64,000 bases of DNA from the NCBI RefSeq assembly GCF_021390435.2, contig NZ_JAJVCN010000003.1:928501-992500 (forward strand), written 5' to 3'. Of the stretch, positions 8,913 to 17,888 are shown piece by piece. The stretch is from Kibdelosporangium philippinense (GTDB lineage: Bacteria; Actinomycetota; Actinomycetes; Mycobacteriales; Pseudonocardiaceae). Below the pieces are notes generated by a model. That model saw nothing but the letters and a program-made list of their open reading frames with translations. It had not been told where the DNA came from and did not search any database. The first letter of the stretch is position 1, and every line of letters begins with the position of its first letter. The position numbers and the translations under genes are program-made.

Positions 8913-9395
8913 ATGGCGAAAGAACGTGGTCAGAAGGTGATCGCGTCGAACCGGAAGGCGCGGCACGACTACGAGATCCTGGACACCTACGAGTGCGGGA
9001 TCGTCCTGGTCGGGACCGAGGTCAAGAGCCTGCGGCTCGGTCGTGCGTCGCTGGTCGACGCGTTCGCCACGGTGGACGACGGTGAGGTGTGGCTGCGTGG
9101 GCTGCACATCACCGAGTACGAGATGGGCACGTGGACCAACCACGAGCCGCGGCGCAGGCGCAAGCTGCTGCTGCACAAGGGCGAGATCCTCAAGCTGATC
9201 GGCAAGACCAAGGAGAGCGGCCTTTCCCTCGTGCCGTTGTCGATGTACTTCAAGGACGGCAAGGTCAAGGTCGAACTGGCGCTGGCCAGGGGTAAGCGGG
9301 CGTACGACAAGCGCCAGTCCCTGGCAAAGCGGACTGCCGAACGCGAGATGGTCAAGGCCGTCGGCCGGGCGCGTAAACGTGGCGGCGGCTGGTGA
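8913..9395 (+). CDS. smpB: SsrA-binding protein SmpB
   Basis: SmpB binds the tRNA-like end of tmRNA and delivers it to stalled ribosomes. The 160-residue product has the family core: NRKARHDYEILDTYECGIVL, GTEVKSLRLGRASLVDAF, and a basic C-terminal tail (KRAYDKRQSLAKRTAERE, then RARKRGGGW) that enters the mRNA channel. Its partner RNA gene is at 15523, 6 kb downstream on the same strand. The stop overlaps the GTG start of the next gene, suggesting translational coupling. Confidence 0.97.
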   Translation: MAKERGQKVIASNRKARHDYEILDTYECGIVLVGTEVKSLRLGRASLVDAFATVDDGEVWLRGLHITEYEMGTWTNHEPRRRRKLLLHKGEILKLIGKTKESGLSLVPLSMYFKDGKVKVELALARGKRAYDKRQSLAKRTAEREMVKAVGRARKRGGGW

Positions 9396-10264
9396 AGGAC
9401 TCCGAGGTCCGGTCCTGGGTGACCGGCCTCGGCCTGCCCGGTCTCATCGATATTCACGTGCACTTTATGCCGGAATCGGTGCTGCGCAAGATCTGGGCGT
9501 ATTTCGATAACGCCGCTCAGAATTATGGCGTCGACTGGCCGATTCGCTATCGATTCGATGAGGACGAGCGGCTGCGGCTGCTGCGTTCGTTCGGCGTGGT
9601 CAAGTTCGCGCCGTTGGTCTATCCCCATAAACCCGGGATGGCTGAATGGCTGAACGAGTGGATTCGTGAGTTCTCGGCTCGTACCCCGGATGCTGTTCTG
9701 ACCGCGACATTGTTTCCGGAACACGATGTCGATTCGTACCTGGCGAAAGCGTTGGATGCGGGCGCGCGGTGTGTGAAGGCGCACGTCCAGATCGGCGGCT
9801 ACGACCCGCGTGCGTCCGAACTGGACAGTGCGTGGGGCATGATCGCCGAAGCAGGCGTGCCCGTGGTTGTGCACTGTGGACACGGCCCGCTGCGTGGCGC
9901 GTTCACGGGTCTTGACGTGTTCGCTGAGGTGATGCGTCGCCACCCGTCGCTGACGCTCGTGCTCGCGCATGCCGGGATGCCGGAGTACGACGCGGCGTTC
10001 GACCTGGTCAGCCGGTATCCGAACGTGTACGTGGACACGACCATGGTCGGCGTGGACTTCGGCACGCCCATGCCGGACTTCCTGCCGTGGATGGTGCATT
10101 TCCCTGACCGGGTCGTGCTGGGCACGGACTTCCCGAACATCCCGTACGAATACGCCCACCAGATCGAAGTGATCGCGCGGTGGGCGGAGGACGCGCGGCT
10201 CGGCCCCGATTTCCTCAGGGCAGCGCTGCACGACACTCCTGCCCGGTTGCTAGGAGGCCGCTGA
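9392..10264 (+). CDS. Amidohydrolase-family metal-dependent hydrolase, C-terminus altered by IS
   Basis: This 290-residue Amidohydro_2 (TIM-barrel) protein has metal-ligand motifs IDIHVHFMPE at about 20-29, KAHVQIGG near 130, VVVHCGHG near 155, LAHAGMPEYD near 193 and VLGTDFPNIPYE near 238. Members hydrolyse or decarboxylate small cyclic or aromatic acids; the substrate is unknown. The GTG start overlaps the smpB stop. The last codons (LLGGR-stop) run into the terminal repeat of the IS1182-like element. Removing the element and one CTAG gives a tail ending GVADDADRR. The metal sites are untouched, so activity is probably retained. Confidence 0.88.
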   Translation: MKDSEVRSWVTGLGLPGLIDIHVHFMPESVLRKIWAYFDNAAQNYGVDWPIRYRFDEDERLRLLRSFGVVKFAPLVYPHKPGMAEWLNEWIREFSARTPDAVLTATLFPEHDVDSYLAKALDAGARCVKAHVQIGGYDPRASELDSAWGMIAEAGVPVVVHCGHGPLRGAFTGLDVFAEVMRRHPSLTLVLAHAGMPEYDAAFDLVSRYPNVYVDTTMVGVDFGTPMPDFLPWMVHFPDRVVLGTDFPNIPYEYAHQIEVIARWAEDARLGPDFLRAALHDTPARLLGGR

Positions 10265-10420
10265 ATTAGGGTGGTTTGCGGGTTGGTTGTCACCGAGTGA
10301 TGGCAGGCGAGGACCTGGGCCTTGCTGATTCATGGGTGATGCTGGGCGTTCAGGGAGCCCAGGGCGGTTGCTCGACGAGGTTCACAATCCCCAAGACTGG
10401 GGGTTGGGCCGTGGTTTCCC

Positions 10421-12055
10421 TCAGGTAGCCAGGGTCCAAGCGCCCGCCGTATGGGTCAGGCCGCGACCGATGAGGTTGCGGAGGTTCAAGGCTGCGGTGC
10501 GGCGTTTGAGCCAGGCGTTGTTCTTGCCGGTGCCTAGATATCGGAGTTTGAGACGTCGGCCACCGCGGCTGGCGATCTGGGAGATGACCCGTTCCACGTT
10601 GGGGCGGAACGTCCTGTAGCTCTCGCGCAGTTCGGGCTTGTCCGCCCAGTCGCGTCGGGCTTGGCGCAGCAGGTCATCTCGTGGGTGCAGAACGATTTTA
10701 CGGCCGGTCTTGGACGTGGTGCACTGTGCACGCAGTGAGCAGGCACGACAGAGAGCGCCAAAGGTGGCGACCCGGGTCCGGCTGATCGGGCGGGTGATGT
10801 CGTTGGGGCAGGTGACCGTGCCCGCTTGCTCGTCCACGGTGAAGTCGTCCACGGTGAAGTCGTCCACGGTGAAGTCGTCCACGGTGAATCCGCCCTCGAC
10901 CGGAGCCCGCAGCGGCTTGGGCTTGATCACCGCCTCATGCCCGGCATCGTCGATCCCACCGCGTAGATCCCCTGTGCCATAGGCGGAATCGCCGTACCAC
11001 GCGCGCTTGCCGTCCTCGGCGTCGAGGAACTCCTCGGCCACAGCGGGGTCGGAGTTCTCCGTGCCGGCGGCCGTGGTCACCTTCTCGTCGGTGACGATCC
11101 CGGTCTCGGGCTCGGCCGCCACGTGCGCCCGATACCCGTCCCGCCGGTTCTCCGGGGACTTGCGGGTATGCCGCGCATCCGGATCCACTGTGGACACCAC
11201 CCGGTCCGGGGCGACCTTGCGGGCGATCCGCCACCGCCCATCAGTGCCGTCACTGCCCTCGGCGGGCTCGGCATCCTGACCGGCGACCAACGCCAGCAAC
11301 GCCAACGCGAACTCCGCGTCGCCTTCCAGTTCGGTATCGGCCAGCGCCGCCACCAGCGCGTTCGCATCGTTGACCAGCGCGGAGACCAGCGCGTCCCTGG
11401 CGGCCGGGTCGTCCCAGTCGATCCTCGGCTTGTCCGGCCGACTGTAGTCATGGCCGGTACACACCTTCGCGATCTGCCCCGCCGCGCCGGGCACCTGCCG
11501 ATCCACCCGCCGGATCGCCGAGATCAGCTGGGTGATGGTGTCCTGGGTGGCGACCGCGTCGGCCAGGATCGTGGAATCCACCGCCCGCTTGCGGCGGCCA
11601 CGCAGGATCCCGGTCTCCTCGACGACCGTGCGCACCGCGTCGTTGATCCGATGCGGCCGCCCCGAGGTGGCCAGTCGTTTGCGCCAGTACACCAGCGTCG
11701 AGGGGTCGAATCCCTTGTCGTCCAATGCCATCCCGGTCGCGACCTTCCACCGCAGGTCACACCGGGCCGCCTCAGCGGTCTCCCGATCCGAGAGATCATG
11801 CAGGGTCTGCAACACCAGGATGGAGGCCATCACCGACGCCGGGATCGAGGGCCGTCCCTTGCCCGAGGGGAACAGATCCTCGAACTCTCCATCGGGGAAC
11901 AGATTCCGGCGATGCCCGGCCAGGAACGCGAACATGCTCCCCGCCGGGACCAGATGACCGACCAGCGCCTCCGCGTCCAGCAGCTCCCGATCACCACGCT
12001 CCACACCCTGCATGAAACGATTCTCCCAGCTCAAACCCACATCCTGGGGCGACAC
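10421..12055 (-). CDS. IS1182-family transposase
   Basis: This 544-residue transposase has an N-terminal DUF772-type domain at about 20-110 (FPSGKGRPSIPASVMASILV, LSDRETAEAARCDLRWK). A DDE core follows: AVDSTILADAVATQ near 163, a GDSAYGTG block near 355 and a C-terminal TFRPNVERVISQIASRGGRR near 480. A pentapeptide FTVDD is repeated in tandem three times and then FTVDE at about 390-410. The start is a GTG only about 20 bp inside the element end, leaving little room for its own promoter, so it may rely on read-through from the acyltransferase gene. It appears intact. Confidence 0.92.
   Translation of the reverse strand: MSPQDVGLSWENRFMQGVERGDRELLDAEALVGHLVPAGSMFAFLAGHRRNLFPDGEFEDLFPSGKGRPSIPASVMASILVLQTLHDLSDRETAEAARCDLRWKVATGMALDDKGFDPSTLVYWRKRLATSGRPHRINDAVRTVVEETGILRGRRKRAVDSTILADAVATQDTITQLISAIRRVDRQVPGAAGQIAKVCTGHDYSRPDKPRIDWDDPAARDALVSALVNDANALVAALADTELEGDAEFALALLALVAGQDAEPAEGSDGTDGRWRIARKVAPDRVVSTVDPDARHTRKSPENRRDGYRAHVAAEPETGIVTDEKVTTAAGTENSDPAVAEEFLDAEDGKRAWYGDSAYGTGDLRGGIDDAGHEAVIKPKPLRAPVEGGFTVDDFTVDDFTVDDFTVDEQAGTVTCPNDITRPISRTRVATFGALCRACSLRAQCTTSKTGRKIVLHPRDDLLRQARRDWADKPELRESYRTFRPNVERVISQIASRGGRRLKLRYLGTGKNNAWLKRRTAALNLRNLIGRGLTHTAGAWTLAT
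10837..10890 (-). repeat. Four tandem 15-bp repeats inside the IS1182 transposase
   Basis: The unit GTCCACGGTGAAGTC (plus strand) occurs three times in a row, followed by one variant copy. It encodes FTVDD-FTVDD-FTVDD-FTVDE. Identical units point to recent slippage expansion within the gene. Confidence 0.9.
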
Positions 12056-12075
12056 GCCGATTATTCAGCGGCCTC

Positions 12076-13347
12076 CTAGGCGTTGCGGACGACGCTGACC
12101 GACGGTAGCCGGTAGCGCACGGCCAGCAGTCCACTGAGGACAACTCCGCCCCAGATCGTCGCACCGGTTGACAGGAGACTGTCACCAGGCGCGAACCCGG
12201 TCGCCGCGATGCCCAACGTGCCGACTGCGATCGCTGCCGTACCAAGCATCACTTGCAGCGCGGGCGGCTGGACGACGAGCGGGCCGGGTGCGTGCGCCTC
12301 GAACCGGCCGAAGGCCCGCAGCAGCCCGTACAACACCGCGGCGGCGGAGCCGATCCACAGCGGCAGCATCGCGAACCAGAGCAGGCTGCCCGGTTCGGGA
12401 GTGCTGTAGCCGAGGCCGATCGTCCACACGCCTGCCACCGCGACCATGGCGGACATGTGCCACAGGTACAGGCTCATTGACCGCACTCCGACCCATGTGA
12501 GCACCTGCGCGGCCGCTGGTTTGGCGACCAGTGAACGGATGAGCGGACGGGCAAGCAGCACCAGGCCGATCTGACCGATGCCCAACGTGATCAGGCACGT
12601 GGTCGGCGGGCCCGCGTTCGACACCGGCGCACCCGGCATGCCGACCATGCTGAGCGGATACGGCCCGAACCCGACCATCAGCGCGGTCGCTCCGAAGCCC
12701 GCGATCGCCATCGCGGCGGCCGCACGCATCGACGGCGGGTTTTTGGCGTAGTGGAAGCCAAGCTGGTGCACCGCGAGCCATACGAAGGCGGCGTTGACGA
12801 AGCCGACCATCGGCAGATCCGCGAAGCGAAGGATGTCGACCAGCACCGCGGCACCGGCAAGAACGGCGAACACGCGCAGCCCGTAACGCTCCTGAGCCTT
12901 GATCATCCACGGCGTCACGAGAATCGCGGCGAGATACACGGCCATGAACCACAGCAGCTGGCCGACGACTCCGCTGCCCATGTTCAGCGGCTGCGTCGGC
13001 ACCCCCAGCGTGCTGAGCAGGTGTGGAACCACCAGCCACACCGCGATCAACGGCAGCATCGGGATCGCCAGCCGGTGCACGCGGCTGGACAGCCAGTCAC
13101 GGTCCGACCCGCCCCGGCCACGATGCGCCCGTAGCGACAACGTGTTCGCCGCCCCACCGGCGAAGAAGACCAACGGCATCACTTGGCCGATCCAGGTCAG
13201 CACCCACCAACCTGGTGTGGCGTAAGCGTTTCCGGCGGTCAGCTCGGTTCCGTTCCAGCCGAGCACCGGAACCAGCCAGTGCTGGAACACGACCAGCACG
13301 ATGGCCAGAACCCTGACCACGTCAAGAAAAGGATCTCGCTTCGACAC
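12076..13347 (-). CDS. Acyltransferase 3 family membrane protein
   Basis: This 423-residue polytopic protein has about ten hydrophobic segments. The N-terminal RDPFLDVVRVLAIVLVVFQHW carries the conserved Arg and His of the acyltransferase 3 family. Such proteins transfer acyl groups to sugars, peptidoglycan or secondary metabolites at the membrane; the acceptor cannot be told. The stop codon (TAG at 12076-12078) lies in the CTAG duplicated by the IS1182-like element, so the protein sequence is unchanged. It is convergent with the amidohydrolase. The two-component system lies upstream, 112 bp beyond the start, on the same strand. Confidence 0.87.
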   Translation of the reverse strand: MSKRDPFLDVVRVLAIVLVVFQHWLVPVLGWNGTELTAGNAYATPGWWVLTWIGQVMPLVFFAGGAANTLSLRAHRGRGGSDRDWLSSRVHRLAIPMLPLIAVWLVVPHLLSTLGVPTQPLNMGSGVVGQLLWFMAVYLAAILVTPWMIKAQERYGLRVFAVLAGAAVLVDILRFADLPMVGFVNAAFVWLAVHQLGFHYAKNPPSMRAAAAMAIAGFGATALMVGFGPYPLSMVGMPGAPVSNAGPPTTCLITLGIGQIGLVLLARPLIRSLVAKPAAAQVLTWVGVRSMSLYLWHMSAMVAVAGVWTIGLGYSTPEPGSLLWFAMLPLWIGSAAAVLYGLLRAFGRFEAHAPGPLVVQPPALQVMLGTAAIAVGTLGIAATGFAPGDSLLSTGATIWGGVVLSGLLAVRYRLPSVSVVRNA

Positions 13348-13459
13348 CGTGTCCCCCTACTTCGCTTGGCTACCAATAGCTTTGCGAATCGGGGGCGGAA
13401 GATCACTGGTGTCTGCTCCCAGACCGGATAGGGGGTTTTCCCTACCCTTTGAGGTCGTG

Positions 13460-14104
13460 TTACCTGCGTTCCAAATACGCCAGCACGGCCCGCACGCGGC
13501 GGTGCTCCTCCTGGCTCGGTTCGAGACCCAGCTTGGCGAAGATGTTGCCGACGTGCTTCTCCACCGCGCCGTCCGAGACCGTCAGGGACTTCGCGATGGC
13601 CGCGTTGGACATGCCTTGTGCCATCAGACCGAGGACTTCGCGTTCGCGAGGCGTCAACGCGTCGATGGGATTACGTCTGCCCCGTGCCATGAGCTGCGAG
13701 ATCACCTCCTGATCAATGGCCGTCCCGCCGCGAGCGACCCGGTTGACCGCGTCGACGAACTCGGCGACGTCGGCCACCCGCTCCTTGAGCAGATAGCCGA
13801 CCCCGCCAGCCCCGGACGAGATCAGCTCGACCGCGTAGCGCTCCTCGACGTACTGCGAGAGCACAAGCACCGGCAAGTCCGGCGTGCGTTCCCGGGCCCG
13901 CAACACGGCCCGCAGTCCTTCGTCGGTGAACGTCGGCGGCATCCGGACGTCCACAATGGCCAGATCCGGCTTGTGCTCGGCGAGAACCTCGAGCAGCCGC
14001 TCGCCGTCCTCGACGGCGGCGACGGTCTCGATGCCCTCGTCCGCGAGCAGCCGCTCGATCCCGGCACGCAGCAGAACGGAGTCCTCCGCGATCACCACTC
14101 GCAC
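13460..14104 (-). CDS. NarL/FixJ-type response regulator
   Basis: This 214-residue protein has a receiver domain at about 1-120: acidic pair ED at 7-8, phospho-acceptor Asp52 in AIVDVRMPP, and Lys in LLKERV. A LuxR-type helix-turn-helix spans about 148-205 (LTPREREVLGLMAQGMSNAA, then VEKHVGNIF). The start overlaps the end of the upstream histidine kinase gene by 13 bp, so the two are translationally coupled and form a cognate pair. The target genes are not evident; the acyltransferase downstream is a candidate. Confidence 0.94.
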   Translation of the reverse strand: MRVVIAEDSVLLRAGIERLLADEGIETVAAVEDGERLLEVLAEHKPDLAIVDVRMPPTFTDEGLRAVLRARERTPDLPVLVLSQYVEERYAVELISSGAGGVGYLLKERVADVAEFVDAVNRVARGGTAIDQEVISQLMARGRRNPIDALTPREREVLGLMAQGMSNAAIAKSLTVSDGAVEKHVGNIFAKLGLEPSQEEHRRVRAVLAYLERR

Positions 14105-15390
14105 GGCAGGTCCGCCCGGATCACAGTCGGCCCGCCAATGGGGCTCACCACGGTCAGCACGCCGTCAATCGTCGCAGCCCGGTCAGCCAGACCGGCCAGG
14201 CCACCCCCGGGGCGAGTCTCCGCGCCACCCAAACCGTTGTCCGTGATCTGCACGACAACCTTGTTGTCCTCGCGGTGTACCAGCACCGATGCCTGGGAGG
14301 CGTTGGAGTACTTGGCGATGTTGGTCAACGCCTCGGCGACCGTGAAATAGGCGGTGCTCTCGACTGCCGCGGGCGGACGCCGATCCGACGACAACCCGTC
14401 CTCAACCTGAACCTCAACGGGCACAGGGGATTTCGCGGCGAGCGACGACAGCGCCGCGTCCAATCCACGGTCCCCGAGGACTGCGGGGTAGATACCGCGC
14501 GCGAGATCCCGTAGCTCCGCGACGGCCTGCTTGGCGTCCGCGTGCGCCTCGTCGATCAACGCCTTCGCGCCCTCCGGGTCGCGTTCCATCTTGCTCTTGG
14601 CCCGGCCAAGGCCCATCGCCACGGCGACAAGCCGCTGCTGCGCGCCATCGTGCAGATCACGCTCGATCCGGCGCCGCTCAGCCTCGGCAGCGTCGACACC
14701 GCGCGCCCGGCTCGCCTGCAGATGCGCGGCCTCCGCAGCCAGCAACATCGCCTTGCTCGGACCCAGCAGCGCACGCGCCAGCTTGCCGTGCATGACTCCC
14801 AACAAGCGAGTCGTCACCAACGCGATCGCCACCAATAGCGCGCCGACCGCGGCCGGGAGGAGCGTGTCGTCGAACGAGTTGACGACGTACGCGAACCCAC
14901 GGTCCGTTCCGAACAAGATGTTGCCGGCATCGACCCAGCGGTACCAGATCGGCAGCGTCAGCAACGCGAGACCTGTCGCCCAAGCCGTGACCATCCACGA
15001 GAACGAAAACATCGACACCGGCAGCAGGATGAACAGATACAGCAGGTCACGCCACGTCGCCGGATCGAAGAACCGCCCCTTGAACCACCCGAACAAGCCA
15101 GCCGGAACCGGCCGATACGGATCCGGGATGTAGTAGCCGAGCGTCGCGTACACGAGACGTCGCTCGATCCGGGCGAAACCCCTGATCAGCATCATCGTGA
15201 ACGTCAGAAGCGGGAACCCGACCCAGACCACCAACGTGCCGAACGACGCCGACAACAACCCCACTACCAGCGGAAACCACGTCACAGCCGTGATGAAGCT
15301 GGTGAGCAGGTAGACATTCGCGCCGACGGCCTTCGGCTGATGCTGCCGCCCGTCGACCTGCTCCACCTGAGTCATCATGGCGACAAGCAT
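14092..15390 (-). CDS. Two-component sensor histidine kinase (HisKA_3)
   Basis: This 432-residue membrane kinase has several hydrophobic helices in the first 210 residues (including TSFITAVTWFPLVVGLLSAS). The HisKA_3 dimerisation box ERRRIERDLHDGAQQRLVAV has its phosphorylated His near 247, and an HATPase domain with DNGLGG and GGGLAGLADRA sits near 385-410. It phosphorylates the overlapping downstream regulator. The long extracytoplasmic domain of classical sensors is missing, so it probably senses a membrane signal. Start choice among Met1, Met5 and Met6 is uncertain. Confidence 0.93.
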   Translation of the reverse strand: MLVAMMTQVEQVDGRQHQPKAVGANVYLLTSFITAVTWFPLVVGLLSASFGTLVVWVGFPLLTFTMMLIRGFARIERRLVYATLGYYIPDPYRPVPAGLFGWFKGRFFDPATWRDLLYLFILLPVSMFSFSWMVTAWATGLALLTLPIWYRWVDAGNILFGTDRGFAYVVNSFDDTLLPAAVGALLVAIALVTTRLLGVMHGKLARALLGPSKAMLLAAEAAHLQASRARGVDAAEAERRRIERDLHDGAQQRLVAVAMGLGRAKSKMERDPEGAKALIDEAHADAKQAVAELRDLARGIYPAVLGDRGLDAALSSLAAKSPVPVEVQVEDGLSSDRRPPAAVESTAYFTVAEALTNIAKYSNASQASVLVHREDNKVVVQITDNGLGGAETRPGGGLAGLADRAATIDGVLTVVSPIGGPTVIRADLPCEW

Positions 15391-15522
15391 CCCAAGCCCA
15401 GGTCACAGCCGCGATGGAGTAAGCAGGTATCCCTGGGGTAGGGCCAGCCCTACCCCCGCGCGGTAACCGGAATGAACTGTCCGGCCCGGGGCGTTATGAT
15501 TGAGCGAAGTAGTCCACAACCA

Positions 15523-15898
15523 GGGGGTGAACGGTTTCGACTCTGGACGTTGAGTTAAGGGAAGCGTGCAGGTGCAGGCGAGAGACCACCTCAAGCGTCA
15601 TCGCAAAAAAATAAGCGCCAAGAGTGCAACCACTCAGCGCGACGTTGCTCTTGCTGCCTAAGCAGTAGCAGCGTCCCTTGTCGGCCCGGGAGTGCCTTCG
15701 GCCCGGTCGCCGGCATCATCTAGAAGGCTCACCGTCGCGTTCGGTCGCGGGACGCGGTTGGGAAGCAAACAGCGACTGGGCCCGTCACACTGGACTAGTT
15801 CACGAGACCAGCGGGGCCAAGCAGAGACATAGTGAACTGCGCACGGAGAAGCCTTGATGAGGCGACAGAGGACCCGGGTTCGATTCCCGGCACCTCCA
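15523..15898 (+). ncRNA. ssrA: Transfer-messenger RNA
   Basis: The 5' end GGGGGTGAACGGTTTCGAC and the 3' T-arm/acceptor (GGGTTCGATTCCCGGCACCTCC) pair as a tRNA-like domain. Seven acceptor pairs form, with one G-U. The tag reading frame runs from the resume codon GCC at 15617 to the TAA at 15659-15661 and encodes AKSATTQRDVALAA, ending in the usual protease signal ALAA. CCA is not encoded (A then CG follows the stem). Pseudoknot-like G/C stems follow the tag. It works with SmpB to rescue stalled ribosomes. Confidence 0.96.
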
Positions 15899-15906
15899 CG
15901 TCCTCA

Positions 15907-15950
15907 GGACGACCCTGCTCAGTTGCTTCGCAACTTTCGCCGGGTCGTCC
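15907..15950 (+). terminator. Terminator after tmRNA
   Basis: GGACGACCC at 15907-15915 pairs with GGGTCGTCC at 15942-15950. An inner hairpin AGTTGC-TTC-GCAACT lies between them, and TTTGTTATTTT follows. A further G/C hairpin (GGGGGGC-CGA-GCCCCCC) follows at about 15961-15977. Confidence 0.85.
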
Positions 15951-16059
15951 TTTGTTATTTTGGGGGGCCGAGCCCCCCAAACCCCCCACGTGCCGCCTTC
16001 GGCGGCCTTGCTTTCCAGCGTGGTGGTGTTCGCGGCTCGTGATGTGCCCGCTGGCTACA

Positions 16060-16160
16060 GCGTTTGCTGATTAACAGTGCGGCAATGGCTCCGAGGTAGG
16101 TCAGCGGTGCCAGCCGTAGTGCTCCTAGCAATCCGAGACGGTCGGCCAGCATTCCGACCA
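16060..16160 (-). pseudogene. C-terminal remnant of an MFS transporter
   Basis: The minus strand reads VVGMLADRLGLLGALRLAPL and continues TYLGAIAALLISKR, which resembles the last loop and helix of a major facilitator transporter. The frame stays open into low-complexity sequence toward 15955. The upstream part is absent. At 16161 the sequence meets the IS1380-like element, and on its far side lies an unrelated kinase gene. Most of the transporter gene has been deleted. Confidence 0.55.
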
Positions 16161-16164
16161 CTAG

Positions 16165-17885
16165 CCTTGATCATTCACGTGGGTGACGTGTCCGCCTGTG
16201 CCGGTTCGGATGTTGATCTTGAGTTGGTTGCTGTGTGGTGATGGTCAGGGTTCGAGCCCGGCCGCCGGTGTTGGCTGGGCGCCGGGTTGGGGGGCGGGCC
16301 TTTCAGGTCGAGGGGCAGGGACAGGGGTCATCGAGTTGGTGGTGGCAGGGCCAGCGCTGCCCGGAGGCAGGCGGCGAGAGGGTCGGCCCAGGGCCAGGTT
16401 TCCGGGATTTTGATCTTGCGTTTGCGTTGGCCGCGGACGATGCGGGCGGCGGTGTGCAGTAGCCGGTAGCGCAGGGTTTTGGGTTCGGCTTTGGCGAGGG
16501 TGCCCTCAAGGCAGAGCAGGCGCAGCCAGGCGAGCAGGTCGATGGCGATGGTGGCGGCCAGACACCAGGCCCGGTTGATCTCGATCTTGGTGGAGGGCAG
16601 GTGACCGAGGCCGGTTTGCTTGCCGCAGCGGACGTGGTCCTCGACTCGGGCGTGCGGGCGGTGACGGGCTTCCAGGAACTGGACGGTGGCGCCCGAACCG
16701 CTGCCCGGGGTGTTGGTGGCCACCAGTTGGTAGCGCCAGCCGTCGGCTTCTTCGAACAGGGACAACTGTGCGCCGGGGTGGGGTTTCTCACGACGACAGA
16801 TGATCCGCAGATCGGCCGGCCAGTTCTCCAGTTGGTCCCCGTCGGGGTGGTGACGTAGTAGCGCGGTCAGTTCCACCACGCCGGCTTTGTCCAGCGGCCG
16901 AGGATCGCCGTGGTGATCGAGCACTGCCTGCCATGCCTTCGCGGGGACACGGCCGATCGCGGCTCGTTCCCGCGCACCGAGTTCCCAGCCGACGCTGTAG
17001 TGCGCCTGCCTGCCTGGCTTGGCGTTCAGCGCGGTGATGTACTTGATGAGACCGTGGGAGGCGCCCGCGCCGTCCACGGTGACTAGAAGGTTCCTTCGAT
17101 GTTTCGCCGGGATCTGGGCGATCGCGGCGTCGAGGACCTCGAGGTGATCAGCTGTCGTGTTGGATCCGGCGCTTCCTGTGCGCAGCAACAGGGCCAGCGA
17201 TTCGCCGGTGTTGTCACACATGGCCAGCAGCGGATGATGACCGAAGCTGCCCTTGTAGGTTCCCGCGGCGAGTTGTTTGTCCGAGTGCGCGATCACCAGC
17301 GAACCATCCAACCGGACCACCACGGTCGTGCCCAGATCACGGTCGGCCACCCGCGACGGCGGAATCCGGCCGTGCCGTCGCTCGATCAACGACCACACAT
17401 GCTCGCGGATCCGGGCACGCACACGGGCGATCTTGTTGCGCTGCACCTGACCGACCGCGTCCAACGTGCGCCACAACGTCGGATCTGAGGCGACCGGCCC
17501 GAACAGTTCGGCCTGATCGCGCAGGACAGCCAGATCCGACAGGACCCGCCCGCCGTCAGCGATCAACACCGCGGTGTCGGCGAACACCCGGCCACGGTCA
17601 TGCACCGGCATGAACCCACGCCGCGCCATCGCCCGCGACAAGCCTTCCGTCAACCCGGTGCGGTCGGCCAGCAACCGCACCGCCGCGGTCCCGGCATGAC
17701 TGACCACGCCACGCCCACCGACTTCTACCGCCAGATCCCGCGACCACCCAGTAACATCCACGTCGAAAGTGCTCCAGAGCTTCATGGGTAAGAACAGGCA
17801 TTAGCAACCTCATCTTCCCAGCTCAGGAGCACTTTTCCCTGTTCCGACACGGCGCCCGAATCAAGATCGCCATGAATACTCAGGG
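16165..17885 (-). mobile_element. IS1380-family insertion sequence (copy 1)
   Basis: The 1721-bp element begins CCTTGATCATTCACG and ends (complement) CCCTGAGTATTCATG, giving imperfect terminal repeats. A CTAG duplication flanks it at 16161-16164 and 17886-17889. The right-hand copy of CTAG includes the G of the GTG start codon of the downstream kinase gene. Confidence 0.87.
16328..17785 (-). CDS. IS1380-family transposase
   Basis: This 485-residue transposase has the IS1380 layout: N-terminal VVSHAGTAAVRLLADRTGL, then FADTAVLIADGGRVLSDLAV, and a first Asp in VVVRLDGSLVIAHSDKQ near 160. KGSFGHHPLLAMCDNTGE follows near 180, then VTVDGAGASHGL near 240 (second Asp). The C-terminal block near 390 reads ARVEDHVRCGKQTGLGHLP and contains the Glu. 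The start is ATG at 17785. It is intact, so the element could be active. It shares family but not close identity with the second copy at 34676. Confidence 0.9.
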   Translation of the reverse strand: MKLWSTFDVDVTGWSRDLAVEVGGRGVVSHAGTAAVRLLADRTGLTEGLSRAMARRGFMPVHDRGRVFADTAVLIADGGRVLSDLAVLRDQAELFGPVASDPTLWRTLDAVGQVQRNKIARVRARIREHVWSLIERRHGRIPPSRVADRDLGTTVVVRLDGSLVIAHSDKQLAAGTYKGSFGHHPLLAMCDNTGESLALLLRTGSAGSNTTADHLEVLDAAIAQIPAKHRRNLLVTVDGAGASHGLIKYITALNAKPGRQAHYSVGWELGARERAAIGRVPAKAWQAVLDHHGDPRPLDKAGVVELTALLRHHPDGDQLENWPADLRIICRREKPHPGAQLSLFEEADGWRYQLVATNTPGSGSGATVQFLEARHRPHARVEDHVRCGKQTGLGHLPSTKIEINRAWCLAATIAIDLLAWLRLLCLEGTLAKAEPKTLRYRLLHTAARIVRGQRKRKIKIPETWPWADPLAACLRAALALPPPTR

Positions 17886-17888
17886 CTA

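Larger units (their letters stand above)
10254..12075 (-). mobile_element. IS1182-family insertion sequence
   Basis: The 1822-bp element has perfect 13-bp inverted repeats, GAGGCCGCTGAAT at 10254-10266 and its complement at 12063-12075. A 4-bp CTAG duplication flanks it (10250-10253 and 12076-12079). It inserted where two convergent genes met. Their stop regions overlapped, so the element now separates the amidohydrolase from the acyltransferase. Positions 10267-10420 inside the element are non-coding. Confidence 0.93.

Noticed and set aside
10837..10890. Short direct repeats considered as a CRISPR array
   Set aside because: The units are contiguous without spacers, in frame, and inside a transposase gene.
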